Made by a program: the position numbers and the translations under genes. Shown here one piece after another: positions 1 to 9,246 of a stretch of 64,000 nt of DNA. This stretch comes from Bacteroidales bacterium (GTDB lineage Bacteria; Bacteroidota; Bacteroidia; Bacteroidales; Prolixibacteraceae). The stretch lies in contig JAAYDJ010000021.1 of the NCBI GenBank assembly GCA_012729335.1, positions 400,038 to 464,037 of the forward strand, written 5' to 3'. The notes beneath the pieces are model-generated. The model was not told the DNA's origin, did no database searches, and worked only from the letters and a program-made list of their open reading frames with translations. Within the stretch, counting starts at the first letter, position 1, and each line of letters starts with the position of its first letter.

Positions 1-407
1 CCCAGCCAGAGTAGGACCAGGGCGATCATCCATACGGCGTGAAGGGTCGACAGCAGCGTCCGCAGGGGAGTGATTCCGGGAAAGAGAAGCCGGAGGAGAC
101 GGCCCGGGGACGCCAGAAGCCGGGAAAGTGCGCTGTCTCTTCCGCTGTTCTGAAGGTTGGGATCTGGTGACTTCTTTTCTTTATGGTCAGCTTTCTGATT
201 TCCAGGTTCACCGGAATACTGCTCTTCGAAGTTTCCACCTGCGGTTCCGGATGGGTGGGTGCCGGAAATATCCTTCCTGCTCTCTGCCACTCCGGGGTGG
301 TCGTTTGTCGGGATCCTCCCGGTTTGCCCGTCAATTAAGGTATGGCCGGTGGTTCCTGGTGTTTTTTGTGGACCATGATTTGCCTGATCGGCTCTTTCTT
401 TATCCAT
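1..407 (-). CDS. Membrane protein, N-terminal part (cut by window edge)
   Basis: An open frame starts at an ATG at 405-407 and runs off the left edge without a stop (135 codons seen). An AAGGAA ribosome-binding site lies 7 nt before the ATG, and the start is only 14 nt after the stop of the CHAT gene, so it looks like the third gene of that operon. The first ~85 residues are hydrophilic and low-complexity (many G, T, P, S, N, Q). They are followed by a basic, leucine-rich stretch (around RLLASPGRLLRLLF) and the beginning of a transmembrane helix (AVWMIALVLLWLG). A cytoplasmic tail anchored to the inner membrane is likely. No family recognised. Function unknown; it may work with the CHAT protein. 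The competing frame at 26-334 lacks these signals. Confidence 0.55.
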   Translation of the reverse strand, partial: MDKERADQANHGPQKTPGTTGHTLIDGQTGRIPTNDHPGVAESRKDISGTHPSGTAGGNFEEQYSGEPGNQKADHKEKKSPDPNLQNSGRDSALSRLLASPGRLLRLLFPGITPLRTLLSTLHAVWMIALVLLWL

Positions 408-421
408 ACTGTATTTCCTTC

Positions 422-3400
422 TTATCTGATGAACACGAATCCTGCCCAAAGGGAGGGCTGGTCGCGGTACAATTCCTTCAGTTCATTCTGGGCGTTCAGA
501 AAGGCGGTTTCAGGGTTGCTACCGCGGACCAGGTGGGTGTAGAAGTGGTCCATGAGTTCCATGGTTTCCAGGTCGGGGACCTCCCAGAGAGAGACGACCA
601 TGCTTTGAGCTCCGGCCATGAAAAGTGCCCGCTGCAGGCCGTACACCCCTTCGTTGCCACGGATCTCTCCCAGTCCGGTCTGACAAGCCGAGAGGACGGC
701 AAGTTCTGTAGCTGAGAGGTCGAGATGGGAGATTTCCCAGGCAGTGAGGATGCCGTCTTCCCTGCCGGGGGAGCGTGAACCGCCTACCCAGGCCTGGTTG
801 GCCCCGGCAAGAAGAAGCCCCGACCGCATCAGGGGAATGCCCGCGGTGGCGATTACCTCCTGTGCCGTCAGACGGATGTGCTCTCCTGAGGAGGATTCCC
901 TGTCGGGTGGAGGAAGACTGAATCCATGGCTGGCCAGGTGAATGAGGGCCGGTGAAGCTCCGCCGAGCGCCTTGAAGCGCTCTTCGGTGGCGTCGGAACC
1001 CATGAGCAGGGTCACCGGCAGTTGATGATTCCCGAGGAGCCGGCTGACGCGGGTGGCTTCCTCCTGTGTGCCGGGCAGAAAATCCCATGCACTTCCACGC
1101 AGACTCCGCAAATCCGCTTCATACCCTTTTTCACCGGCTGAAGCATTACTTTTCGTCCCCGGTCCGGTCTGAAAGGGGATTCCCGCCTCTCCTGAGGAAG
1201 AATTCATGCCGGGAGCTGAAGGGGGGAGATCTTCCCCGGCGTTCCTCCCGGAATCGCTATTGCCCCCGGAACTGCTGTTGTAGTTGATGCCGCCGAGAAC
1301 CATCCCCGAGGTGGCCTCTCCCGGTTTTTTACGCCGGATAAGGTTCCTGGTCGAAGAGAGATTCACGAGTTTGTATTGGTCGGAGAGCACCTTGCCCGGG
1401 CCGGTCGGCAGCGCCGCGAAAGAAACGCGGTGCAGTAAACCCGACGGAGAATAATAGAGGGTGGTGATGCCCTGAAGCTCCTTTTCCAGGGGTTTCCACA
1501 CCAGGGTGGCGAGTTCACTGTTCTCAGCGAAATAGAGTTCATCGGGGTGGAGGGCCAGGAGTTGTTCGAGGCGGTCGCCGGTGGTCAGGAAACGGACCAG
1601 GGGCCAGGGATCTTCCTTTCGCAGGAGCAGGGCGCAATACCAGGTGGTATCGCTCTCATGCCAGGGATCGCTGTTTTTAAAGGAGACGAATTCGATGGCC
1701 GCTTCCCCTTTGCCCAGGGCTTCCCTGATCTCCCTGAAGCTGGTCTCTGCGGTGGTCAGCATCCCAAAGGAGGGATTTCCCCCCTCCCTGAGTTGGTTCA
1801 CCCTCTCCTTGATTTGTTTACGAAGGCGATCTTCCCGGTTTTGCAAGAGGGCTGGGTCTTGTTTGCGCTGGGTGGGGGGCTGTGCCAGCAGTTCTTCCAG
1901 AACGGTACGGACTCCCTTTTCTTCCACGGCTAACCGGGTCAGCGTCGTGTCGGTGCCTGCCGCCACCGCTTGCTGCAACCTGAGGGCCGACTGCAACAGA
2001 ATACCCTTGAGAAAGAGCTGGTTGTCATACATGCGGCCGGCCAGGGAAGGCTCTTGCTCCCGGTTTCTGAACCAAATGGCATGGTGATAATCAAAAAAAC
2101 GTGAGGCATACCCCGAAAGGAAAGCTTCCATTTCGTTTTCCGACCAGTAGAGGATGTTTTTTTCGACCAGTTTACGCAGAGCTTCATTGTTCACCAGGGA
2201 TTCGGTGATGGCTTCCGTGATCTCTCCGGCGCCTTCCAGCCCGAAAGTCCGGTTGATCCGGTGGGTAAGACAGTCGGGATGATCCTCCCTGTGAAGGGCG
2301 GCATAGCTGGCGACCGCCGAGGCTGCCCAGGCCGCGGCCTCCCGGAAGGACCCCGTACGCAGGTAGACCAGTCCCAGGTTCCCCTTCAGGTTGGCAAACT
2401 GACCCCAGGTGGTGTCGCGTGTTTCCCTGTAGATGCCGATGGCCCGGCGGTACATCTCTCCGGCCCGGTCGTATTCGCGGAGGTGCCAGTGGATGGTCCC
2501 CATGGTCCCCAGGTCGGAAGCATAATCCAGTTCGTGAATACCTCCCCGGGGCGCGGTTTCCAGAAGCCGTGTATACTGGCTTTTGGCCTGAAGGTAATTC
2601 CCCTGATGGATGGCATGGACCGCCGTGATGGAGAGTAAAAGGCTTTCTGTGAGGCTGTCGCCCGACCACGATGGTGACCGGCGCACTTCTTCGGCGATCC
2701 GGAGGGCCCGGTCGGGATCACCCATTTTCATGTAAATCATGGCCAGATCCAGGGTTACCCTGTCTGCCGGTTTCTCCTGTCCGGGCACTTCCCGGTAAAG
2801 GCCGGAGGCCTTCAGCAGGTTTTTTTCAGCCTTGTCATACGCTCCCTCCAGGCTGTAAAGTATGCCCAGTGTATGGTAATGACCTGCCTGTTGTTCCGGG
2901 GTGCTGACCGGGGCCAGCCAGGGAATCATGGTTTCCAGAACCGGCCTCAGTTTCTGGTACCAGCCATTATTCCCATACCAGGTATAGAGGTTTACGCAGA
3001 TGGCCAGTTCCCTTTCCTTCCGGTCATAGAGGGTGTCGGCACGCAGCAGCTCCAGGAACAGGGGTTCCGCTTCCGCGGGGTGACCGGTTTCAAAGAGGTT
3101 GTTTCCGACGGCAAAAAGGAAATCCTGGTACTCCCGGGTGTTCAGATCTCCGAAGGTACGGCCCAGGGCCACTGCCCCAAGGATACTGGTCAGAGCCTCC
3201 TCCTCCCTCCCCAGAAGCCTTTGACCGTCGGCCATGTTCAGGTAAATCCACATCAGCTCCCCGGGGGTGGCGCCGTTTTTCTTTCCCATGGCCAGAAAGG
3301 CTTCCATATAGGGAAGGGCCAGATCGGGGCGTTTCTTCCCGACGAGAGTCACCAAAACTGCCTTGACCATTTCAGGGTCTTTCTGTTCTTCGGGAGTCAG

Positions 3401-3499
3401 CAGAGGCAGCTGGCCGGGAGCTTCCTGGGCTGAAATCCTGTGGAAATTCAGTCCGGACAGGAGCAACAGAAGTGCGGCCAGCCTGAGCAAACCTTTCAT
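422..3499 (-). CDS. Exported TPR-repeat CHAT-domain protein (caspase-like fold)
   Basis: 1025 residues. A signal peptide (about residues 1-24, ending ISAQ) predicts export to the periplasm or surface. Residues ~30-450 are helical tetratricopeptide-type repeats. The C-terminal ~350 residues form a CHAT domain (caspase HetF associated with TPRs). The predicted catalytic pair is visible: His858 in HLASHGF and Cys939 in LSACQTGLGE, followed by the family hallmark GVYGLQRALFMAGA and SLW. CHAT proteins are clan CD peptidase relatives; a few are proven proteases, but most are uncharacterised. A low-complexity Ser/Gly/Asn insert (~residues 720-770) interrupts the CHAT domain. The start overlaps the stop of the upstream gene by 4 nt (ATGA), and another gene follows after 14 nt, so the three are probably co-transcribed. 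Substrate unknown. Confidence 0.9.
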   Translation of the reverse strand: MKGLLRLAALLLLLSGLNFHRISAQEAPGQLPLLTPEEQKDPEMVKAVLVTLVGKKRPDLALPYMEAFLAMGKKNGATPGELMWIYLNMADGQRLLGREEEALTSILGAVALGRTFGDLNTREYQDFLFAVGNNLFETGHPAEAEPLFLELLRADTLYDRKERELAICVNLYTWYGNNGWYQKLRPVLETMIPWLAPVSTPEQQAGHYHTLGILYSLEGAYDKAEKNLLKASGLYREVPGQEKPADRVTLDLAMIYMKMGDPDRALRIAEEVRRSPSWSGDSLTESLLLSITAVHAIHQGNYLQAKSQYTRLLETAPRGGIHELDYASDLGTMGTIHWHLREYDRAGEMYRRAIGIYRETRDTTWGQFANLKGNLGLVYLRTGSFREAAAWAASAVASYAALHREDHPDCLTHRINRTFGLEGAGEITEAITESLVNNEALRKLVEKNILYWSENEMEAFLSGYASRFFDYHHAIWFRNREQEPSLAGRMYDNQLFLKGILLQSALRLQQAVAAGTDTTLTRLAVEEKGVRTVLEELLAQPPTQRKQDPALLQNREDRLRKQIKERVNQLREGGNPSFGMLTTAETSFREIREALGKGEAAIEFVSFKNSDPWHESDTTWYCALLLRKEDPWPLVRFLTTGDRLEQLLALHPDELYFAENSELATLVWKPLEKELQGITTLYYSPSGLLHRVSFAALPTGPGKVLSDQYKLVNLSSTRNLIRRKKPGEATSGMVLGGINYNSSSGGNSDSGRNAGEDLPPSAPGMNSSSGEAGIPFQTGPGTKSNASAGEKGYEADLRSLRGSAWDFLPGTQEEATRVSRLLGNHQLPVTLLMGSDATEERFKALGGASPALIHLASHGFSLPPPDRESSSGEHIRLTAQEVIATAGIPLMRSGLLLAGANQAWVGGSRSPGREDGILTAWEISHLDLSATELAVLSACQTGLGEIRGNEGVYGLQRALFMAGAQSMVVSLWEVPDLETMELMDHFYTHLVRGSNPETAFLNAQNELKELYRDQPSLWAGFVFIR

Positions 3500-4374
3500 C
3501 TTTGGGAAGTTTCAGAAAGTACCCGGGTGATCCTTTGCCTGAGCCATGTGAGCGCTTCCTCAGGCGTGTAAAGTCCCATGCTGCGCTGGATCTGCCTCTC
3601 CTTTACCAGGGTGGGGAAGAGGAATCCGTAGATCTCTTCCGGGTCGGGTTGCACACCGGGGTAGGAGATTTCCGACCGGTAGCGGATGATGTCGTCGAGG
3701 AAAACCAGCGAAAAGGGGGGGATTTTTCCGTGAAGGGTTTCTTCACTCCCTGTTTCCTGGTCGTCGATATACAGCTGAATGCCGGAAATTTCAAATGAAT
3801 TGAGGGGGATGGTTCCGGGAGTGGTGCCGAACCATTTTTCCCGGGTAAGGTATAGGGTGTCATTTTCCCCTACCACGCGGGTGATCTCCTGACCACCGGC
3901 ATGGTAGCGGATGGCCAGCCGCCTGTGGCCGCCAAAGGCAAACTGGGTGAGGCCCTGGCAGAGAAGGGTGTCTTCCCTGACCATCAGGATAAGACCCGTA
4001 TCGGGGGTGAAAGCCCTGCGAAATTCAAAATCGCTTCGGAGGGTACCCAGGCTGCGGGTGGCCAGCATCAGATCCCTGCCCGGCTGGCGAAGACGCGCCG
4101 AAACTACCACTACCTTTCGCAATCCCTTGTCGAGGAGGTGTACTTCATCGGTGGTGCCGCCAAAGGAGAAATGGGCCATCTCACCCTTCAGGAGATCCTG
4201 GTTGCGCAGGTCGGGAGCTTCCACCAACGACCCCTTACGCAGGAGTGTCCCCTTATAGGTGACTTCACCACGAACCATCACCACCTCATAGGGGGTGATG
4301 GCCCCCAGAAACAACGGCAGCATCAGAGCCACCACAGCCGTCAGGATGCCCCTGAAATGATAAGCTATACACAT
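3496..4374 (-). CDS. Exported protein of unknown function in CHAT operon
   Basis: About 292 residues from the ATG at 4374, which puts a hydrophobic signal peptide (LTAVVALMLPLFLGAI) near the N-terminus. A TTG start at 4395 is the alternative. The mature part begins with a small beta-rich segment (EVVMVRGEVTYKGTLLRKGSLV) somewhat like the FecR/surface-layer beta modules that precede TPR-CHAT proteins, but I cannot assign a family. The rest mixes beta strands with a helical C-terminus (EEALTWLRQRITRVL). The stop overlaps the start of the CHAT gene by 4 nt, giving translational coupling and implying a joint role outside the cytoplasm. No catalytic motif seen. Confidence 0.75.
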   Translation of the reverse strand: MCIAYHFRGILTAVVALMLPLFLGAITPYEVVMVRGEVTYKGTLLRKGSLVEAPDLRNQDLLKGEMAHFSFGGTTDEVHLLDKGLRKVVVVSARLRQPGRDLMLATRSLGTLRSDFEFRRAFTPDTGLILMVREDTLLCQGLTQFAFGGHRRLAIRYHAGGQEITRVVGENDTLYLTREKWFGTTPGTIPLNSFEISGIQLYIDDQETGSEETLHGKIPPFSLVFLDDIIRYRSEISYPGVQPDPEEIYGFLFPTLVKERQIQRSMGLYTPEEALTWLRQRITRVLSETSQR

Positions 4375-4475
4375 AGATGAGACATTAACCGGCAAATAGC
4401 CGGAGATCAGTTATCTCCCTCAAAGATAATATACATATTGTTTCCCCGGAAGGGGGAGAGGGTAAACTGCCGTGG

Positions 4476-6053
4476 TTATTTTTTGGGGCTGCTGACCTTG
4501 AAACTACTTTCCTGGAGGAAGGTTCTTCCGAACATGTCGGTAGCCCTCACTTCGATGGTATGAAGCCCTTCGGTGGGAACCGCGGGCATGGCCGCCTGCC
4601 AGAGATGGGCGCAGCGTTGCGGGCTGGAAGGTCTTCTTCCGGGGAGAAGCTCCTCGCTGGAGTCCCAGCGCCAGAGTTGTTCCAGGTATGCCGGATCTTC
4701 CTTTTCGGTATGGTTCATGGCGCTCCATTTTCCGTCGTCGATGCGGTATTCGACCTGGTTGCCCATGTGGCCCATGAAGAAGTTAACCGTGATCTGGGCT
4801 CCCGTACGCTGGTTTAGGGGAACCACCCTGGGATGGACGATATGCATCTGGTAACCATCGGGTTTTCCGGCGGCCTTATAGTCTATGACATAGCGGTTTC
4901 CGTCAATGCAGAGGAAGGAGTATCCTTTGGGTGTGCCGTCGTACATGGTGGCCAGGGGGATTCCCCTTTCATCCAACTCCCCCTTGTGCCAGTCCCCGCA
5001 GCTGGTGCCGCTGTTGAATTCGTGCAGGGGTTTGCTTCCCTGCCAGCCGTCACCGGGGCCGTAAAAATTGTGGCGTTGCAGGTGCGTGTGGGCCGACATG
5101 ACCAGCAGGTTGGGAAATTCCTTCAGGATATCGAAGAGTTGCTGGCGACAGGCGAGGCCGAATTCTTCGGCATCGGTGCTGTGCAGGGGAATGTGAAAGG
5201 AGAGAACGACCAGTTTATCCTTGTTCACATGACGGAGGTCGTTGGCGATGAATTCCAGCTGGTCGGGCCTGAGCCCCCCGCGGTACCGGCTTTTACCCTG
5301 TGGGTCAGGATACAGGATATCGTCGAGGAGGATGAAATGGGCTTTCCCATAGTTAAAGGCATAATTGGCCGGGCCGAAACGGGCTTCAAAGGTTTCGTCG
5401 GCCAGGGAATCGGCCCTGGCCTCGTAGTTCTGGTCGTGGTTGCCCATCACGTTATACCAGGGGAGGCCTACCCTTTTCACCGCTTCCAGATAGGGGAGGT
5501 GAAGGTCGAGGTCGTCCCATACCAGGTCGCCCAGGCTGATACCGAAGGCCACTCCGCCGATGCCGGCGATTTCATCGATGATTCCCCGGTTGAAGAAGTC
5601 GACTTCTTCCCTGGTGAGGGGCTGGGGATCACCCAGGACCAGGGCGGTGAAGCTTTCCTTCTCTTCAGAGGGGAGGAGTCCGAAGTCGACCGTCCGGGGC
5701 AGGGGTCCTGTGGGGGCTACCCCGGGATACTTATACCCTTGCGGTGATCCGCCGGGTTTGTGGATATGGTAAAAGCGGGGCAGGTTGAACTCACTGAGCG
5801 GCAGGGCATATTGCTCAGGTTTGATGACAAAGATGATGTTGTCGATGCCTACCGGGAGGGCATACTCCCCTTTCGGGCCGGTGAGAACTACTTCTCTCCC
5901 GTTTGACACGGCCACCCCGGGAAGACCCTTTTCCCGCCGTTCCATTTTTCCGTTTCCGTTCAGGTCGCCGTAGACGACTCCCCTGACCATCCCCTGTGCA
6001 GTCAGCACGGCCGGGAGAACCACCATGGCCAGAATCAGCAAATAGTTTCTCAT
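4476..6053 (-). CDS. Exported calcineurin-like metallophosphoesterase, three-domain
   Basis: 525 residues with a signal peptide (ending LTAQG). Residues ~20-100 form an N-terminal beta domain (GVVYGDLNGNGKMERREKGLPGV), as in SdrD/MetallophosN-type modules. Residues ~130-360 carry the dimetal phosphoesterase motifs in order: LGDPQ, GDLVWDD, GNHDQNY, SFHIPLH and SAHTHLQRH. A C-terminal beta domain follows (MetallophosC-like, ending with TIEVRATDMFGRTF). This three-domain layout is common in Bacteroidota proteins that act on phosphoesters in the periplasm. The substrate cannot be told from sequence. It is followed on the same strand by nothing closer than the next gene's 440-bp-distant start, so it is probably monocistronic or loosely linked. 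Confidence 0.9.
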   Translation of the reverse strand: MRNYLLILAMVVLPAVLTAQGMVRGVVYGDLNGNGKMERREKGLPGVAVSNGREVVLTGPKGEYALPVGIDNIIFVIKPEQYALPLSEFNLPRFYHIHKPGGSPQGYKYPGVAPTGPLPRTVDFGLLPSEEKESFTALVLGDPQPLTREEVDFFNRGIIDEIAGIGGVAFGISLGDLVWDDLDLHLPYLEAVKRVGLPWYNVMGNHDQNYEARADSLADETFEARFGPANYAFNYGKAHFILLDDILYPDPQGKSRYRGGLRPDQLEFIANDLRHVNKDKLVVLSFHIPLHSTDAEEFGLACRQQLFDILKEFPNLLVMSAHTHLQRHNFYGPGDGWQGSKPLHEFNSGTSCGDWHKGELDERGIPLATMYDGTPKGYSFLCIDGNRYVIDYKAAGKPDGYQMHIVHPRVVPLNQRTGAQITVNFFMGHMGNQVEYRIDDGKWSAMNHTEKEDPAYLEQLWRWDSSEELLPGRRPSSPQRCAHLWQAAMPAVPTEGLHTIEVRATDMFGRTFLQESSFKVSSPKK

Positions 6054-6148
6054 AGTATATTTTTTGAAGTAGTGATGTCAGCCTGACCAGTACGGTCAGT
6101 GCACTGAACGCAAACTTACGGAATTGGCGGGAATGTTAAAAGCAATTT

Positions 6149-7960
6149 TCAGGGGTACAACCTGCAGGTTCCCCGGAAGCAGTCGGTTTCGGGGGAACCC
6201 CGTTTCTGGATGGCATGGGCCGGGAGATCTTCAGGTCGGAGGGTTTTCAGGGTGGTGATAATGTGGAACTCTCCGTTGCGGATCAGGGCGTTGATATTCA
6301 GGAATCCGCAAACGGAGGGGTGGTAATAGGGGGCCGGGGGGTAATCGTTGCCACGGAGGATGGCGGTGCGGGTGAGGGCCATTTCGGCCAGGCTCACTCC
6401 GGAGGGAGTGGGGTGGTCGAACCAGGCGGCTTCCACGGGCCGGAAATCTTCTGACCGGGCCTCCATCCACCTTCCTTCCTCCCTGAAGGTCAGGAGGGCA
6501 TCTGTCAGCTCTTCGGTGACCTTATCCCACCCGTCGCGGGTTTCGGCCAGGAGGGTGACAGCCAGCAGAAGGGCAGCCGTATCCGTGAGGAAGGCGTGGC
6601 GTTGTATTTCCCCTCTGAAGGCAGAGTGCCCCAGGGAGTTGCCGTCCCAGAAGGTGGCAAGGAGGTGGCCGACCAGGTTTTCTCCCTTCTCCTCCAGGTC
6701 GGGTCGTCTCATGAGCCGGCCTGCCTGTATAAGGGCCGTGGCCGCCAGGGCGTTGAGGCCGCTCAGCACCTTTTCGTCACACGAGGGTTGCGGCCGTTGC
6801 TTCCTGAGGGCCAGAAGCCGGGCTTCGACAGGTTCCGGGGACAGCGGGCCGGGGTCCGGATGGGCCGGGGTCTGAATCGGGCGGCGCACCAAGTGGTTGC
6901 GGCCTTCAAAGTTACCCTCCTCCGTGAGAAGGTATATCTCTTTTAACCGGGAGAACTCCTCCGGGGAGAGCGCTTCCTGCAGTTCACGGTAACTCCAGAG
7001 GTAGGTGGCCCCTTCCTCATGGCCGGTATCGGCATCATAGGCCGTGATGTAAAATCCCTCCCTTTCAAAGGTCTCCTCCAGGCAGAGGAGGATTTTTTCT
7101 GCGGTGGTCCGGTATTCTTCCCTTTCCAGGACTTTAAAGGCCAGGGCGAACACCCAGAGGGCCATTACCTGGTCGTAGAGCATTTTCTCAAAATGGGGGA
7201 TGGTCCACCTGCGGTCAACGCAATAGCGAAAGAATCCTCCCTGAAGGTGATCGTGGAGGCCGCCCCGTTGCATGGCATCGAGGGTTTCAATGGAGATGGT
7301 CCGCGCCAGGGGGGTTTCTTCGGCGGCAAGCCGGTAAAGGAGGAACAACAGGGTGGAGTGGGGCGGGAATTTCTGGCCGCGACCAAACCCGCCATACTCC
7401 TCGTCGTAATACCGGGCCAGTTCGTCTACAGGGGGGAGCTCCCCCATGACCGGAGGTGGGCTCTCCCCCGGGGCAAACGGCTGCACAAAGCGGCCGTGTT
7501 TTCTGTAATATCCGATGATTTGTTGTGCCACCTCCAGAAAGGAGATCCTTCCCCCCTCTTCCCGGACCGGAGCGTAGGTCAGCGCAAAAAAGGGATCTCC
7601 CCCGGGGGTGAGAAACACATTGAGCGGCCATCCTCCGTGGCCGTTTTGCTCCTGCATGAACTGCATGAGGACCTGATCGATGTCGGGACGCTGTTCCCTG
7701 TCGATTTTAATGCAAACGAAATGCTGATTCAGGAAGCCGGCTGTCGCCGGGTCCGAGAAGGCCCCCGCTGCCATCACGTGGCACCAGTGGCAGGTCGAAT
7801 AGCCCGAGGAAACCAGCAGCGGCTTGTCTTCCACCAAGGCATGGTCCAGAACCTCCCGGCTCCACTCCTGCCACCACACAGGGTGGCCGGCATGCTGCAA
7901 CAGGTAGGGTGATGTCGCCCCATCAAGAGTGTTGCGGCTGAAAGTATCCCTTGATTCCAT
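6149..7960 (-). CDS. YyaL/SPATA20-type thioredoxin-fold protein (DUF255) with six-hairpin domain
   Basis: 603 residues, cytoplasmic (no signal peptide). The N-terminus has the diagnostic DUF255 motifs SPYLLQHA, PVWW and the active-site-like CHWCHVM (CxxC) in a thioredoxin fold. HGGWPLNVFLTP follows. The rest is an alpha/alpha-barrel (KFPPHSTL, GGFFRYCVDRRWTIPHFEKMLYDQ, GLNALA) related to N-acylglucosamine 2-epimerase-type barrels. Relatives are often ~680 residues; this one is shorter, mainly in spacer regions, while its C-terminal CFRGTCRLYP resembles the usual Cys-containing end. Biochemical role is not established for the family. Expressed alone or with the downstream metallophosphoesterase (95-nt gap). 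Confidence 0.9.
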   Translation of the reverse strand: MESRDTFSRNTLDGATSPYLLQHAGHPVWWQEWSREVLDHALVEDKPLLVSSGYSTCHWCHVMAAGAFSDPATAGFLNQHFVCIKIDREQRPDIDQVLMQFMQEQNGHGGWPLNVFLTPGGDPFFALTYAPVREEGGRISFLEVAQQIIGYYRKHGRFVQPFAPGESPPPVMGELPPVDELARYYDEEYGGFGRGQKFPPHSTLLFLLYRLAAEETPLARTISIETLDAMQRGGLHDHLQGGFFRYCVDRRWTIPHFEKMLYDQVMALWVFALAFKVLEREEYRTTAEKILLCLEETFEREGFYITAYDADTGHEEGATYLWSYRELQEALSPEEFSRLKEIYLLTEEGNFEGRNHLVRRPIQTPAHPDPGPLSPEPVEARLLALRKQRPQPSCDEKVLSGLNALAATALIQAGRLMRRPDLEEKGENLVGHLLATFWDGNSLGHSAFRGEIQRHAFLTDTAALLLAVTLLAETRDGWDKVTEELTDALLTFREEGRWMEARSEDFRPVEAAWFDHPTPSGVSLAEMALTRTAILRGNDYPPAPYYHPSVCGFLNINALIRNGEFHIITTLKTLRPEDLPAHAIQKRGSPETDCFRGTCRLYP

Positions 7961-8074
7961 GGTTAACGGCTATAGGTTTTCAAGACTCGCTGATGGATTG
8001 CACCGGGATGAATGGGCCTGATAAATGACTGCTCACTGGCGGCCAGGAAGAGGACCGGCTGCCCATGCCGGGTG

Positions 8075-9055
8075 TCAAAAACCGTAGACCTTCATGATAT
8101 CGGGCAGCTCATCTTTGGTGAGTACCAGTTCGTGATGATAGACCTCGTTCAGGTAGGTGACGTCGGTTTTGTAGAGATGGCCGGTGTGCCACTGCATCCA
8201 CCACGACCACATCACCCCCTCGTCGATACATTTGGCCGGATTCGGGGGAATGCCGCATTCATGGTAGGTGACCGGCATGGTTGTGTCCCTGACGATCTCC
8301 TTCACAGCGACGTACATCTCGCGGTGAGGATCGTCGGCCCCTTCATAGGTGTCGCCACCGGCAATGTCCACATACTGGTCACCAGGATACCACGCTTCCT
8401 TGGGATCGCCGGTATAGCAGAGCACCCAGATCAGGTTATTCAGTTTCCTTTCTTTTACATAGTAGTTGTACATGGTGATCCATAGCTTTTTAAACCGTTC
8501 GGGACCCTGTTTCCCCCACCAGAACCAATGTCCGTCGAGTTCATGGTAAGGACGCCATAGGATGGGTACGCACGCATCACGGGTTTTCTCCAGCAGGTCG
8601 GCCTTAGCCTTCAGCTCCTTCCAGAAGGCGGTGTACTCGGAAGTCCCCTCCTCAAAACAACGGTCGATCTCAATGGGTTTTTTGCTGTTTTCATAGCCTT
8701 CACCCACGGCCGGAGCTCCCCAGTGCCACATGATGGTCGGGATACCCCCCGATTTCCACCACTCCACGGCTAAACGCACCTCATTTTCGTTGTCGCGCTG
8801 ATGTATGAAATCCACACCCATGACCGCCGGCTGCTTGCCTGTCTTCTCCTGAAGGTAATCCAGCTCATTGACCCCCCAGGGAACCAGCATCTGCCCCGAC
8901 AGAATCTTTTTTCCACTCATGTCCTGTAAATACCTGTAAAGGGCTACCGCTTCCTTCGACGCTTCCGGATTGCTTAGTTTTCTGGGTTCGCTGCCCCGGA
9001 CATGCAGGGAAAACAGGATGATCAGGGCCAGCGTGAGATTTAAGAATAGTCTCAT
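8075..9055 (-). CDS. Glycoside hydrolase family 26 (beta-mannanase-like)
   Basis: 326 residues with a signal peptide (LTLALIILFSLHVRGSE). The (beta/alpha)8 GH26 signature is visible: ILSGQ near the N-terminus, the acid/base region LWRPYHELDGHWFWWG, and TYHECG near the end as the likely nucleophile region. GH26 enzymes are retaining endo-beta-mannanases, with some exceptions (xylanase, lichenase), so mannan or glucomannan is the best substrate guess. No carbohydrate-binding module is attached. It is divergent from the ketolase gene at 9247. Expected location is the periplasm or outer surface. Confidence 0.9.
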   Translation of the reverse strand: MRLFLNLTLALIILFSLHVRGSEPRKLSNPEASKEAVALYRYLQDMSGKKILSGQMLVPWGVNELDYLQEKTGKQPAVMGVDFIHQRDNENEVRLAVEWWKSGGIPTIMWHWGAPAVGEGYENSKKPIEIDRCFEEGTSEYTAFWKELKAKADLLEKTRDACVPILWRPYHELDGHWFWWGKQGPERFKKLWITMYNYYVKERKLNNLIWVLCYTGDPKEAWYPGDQYVDIAGGDTYEGADDPHREMYVAVKEIVRDTTMPVTYHECGIPPNPAKCIDEGVMWSWWMQWHTGHLYKTDVTYLNEVYHHELVLTKDELPDIMKVYGF

Positions 9056-9187
9056 CTTTTTCAGTGATTTCGGGTTGTGCCGTAAAATTAGGGGAATTAT
9101 TTCTTTTCCCGGATTGACGGCGGCTGTTTTGTCTTTTTTATTTCAGCCCGGAAGACCGAAGCCACACGTATAAACAGATAAACCACT

Positions 9188-9195
9188 TATATTTG
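9188..9195 (+). promoter_or_regulatory. Bacteroidota -7 promoter element (TATATTTG)
   Basis: The octamer fits the Bacteroidota -7 consensus TAnnTTTG, and it would start a transcript near 9202, upstream of the ATG at 9247. It overlaps the alternative TTG start at 9193, which argues against that TTG. No convincing -33 TTTG was found at the expected distance. Confidence 0.35.
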
Positions 9196-9246
9196 CATAA
9201 CCAGCCTGGTTTCAACACCACGATTTGCCAACTAATCCTTTCTGCA

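Noticed and set aside
26..334. Minus-strand ORF overlapping the left-edge gene
   Set aside because: Another minus frame (1-407) has a good ribosome-binding site, sits right after the CHAT gene and encodes a membrane helix; this one is its shadow.
128..715. Plus-strand ORF of 195 codons
   Set aside because: Antisense to the CHAT gene and the left-edge gene; composition is that of a shadow frame.
4833..5747. Plus-strand ORF of 304 codons
   Set aside because: Fully antisense to the metallophosphoesterase, which has complete catalytic motifs.
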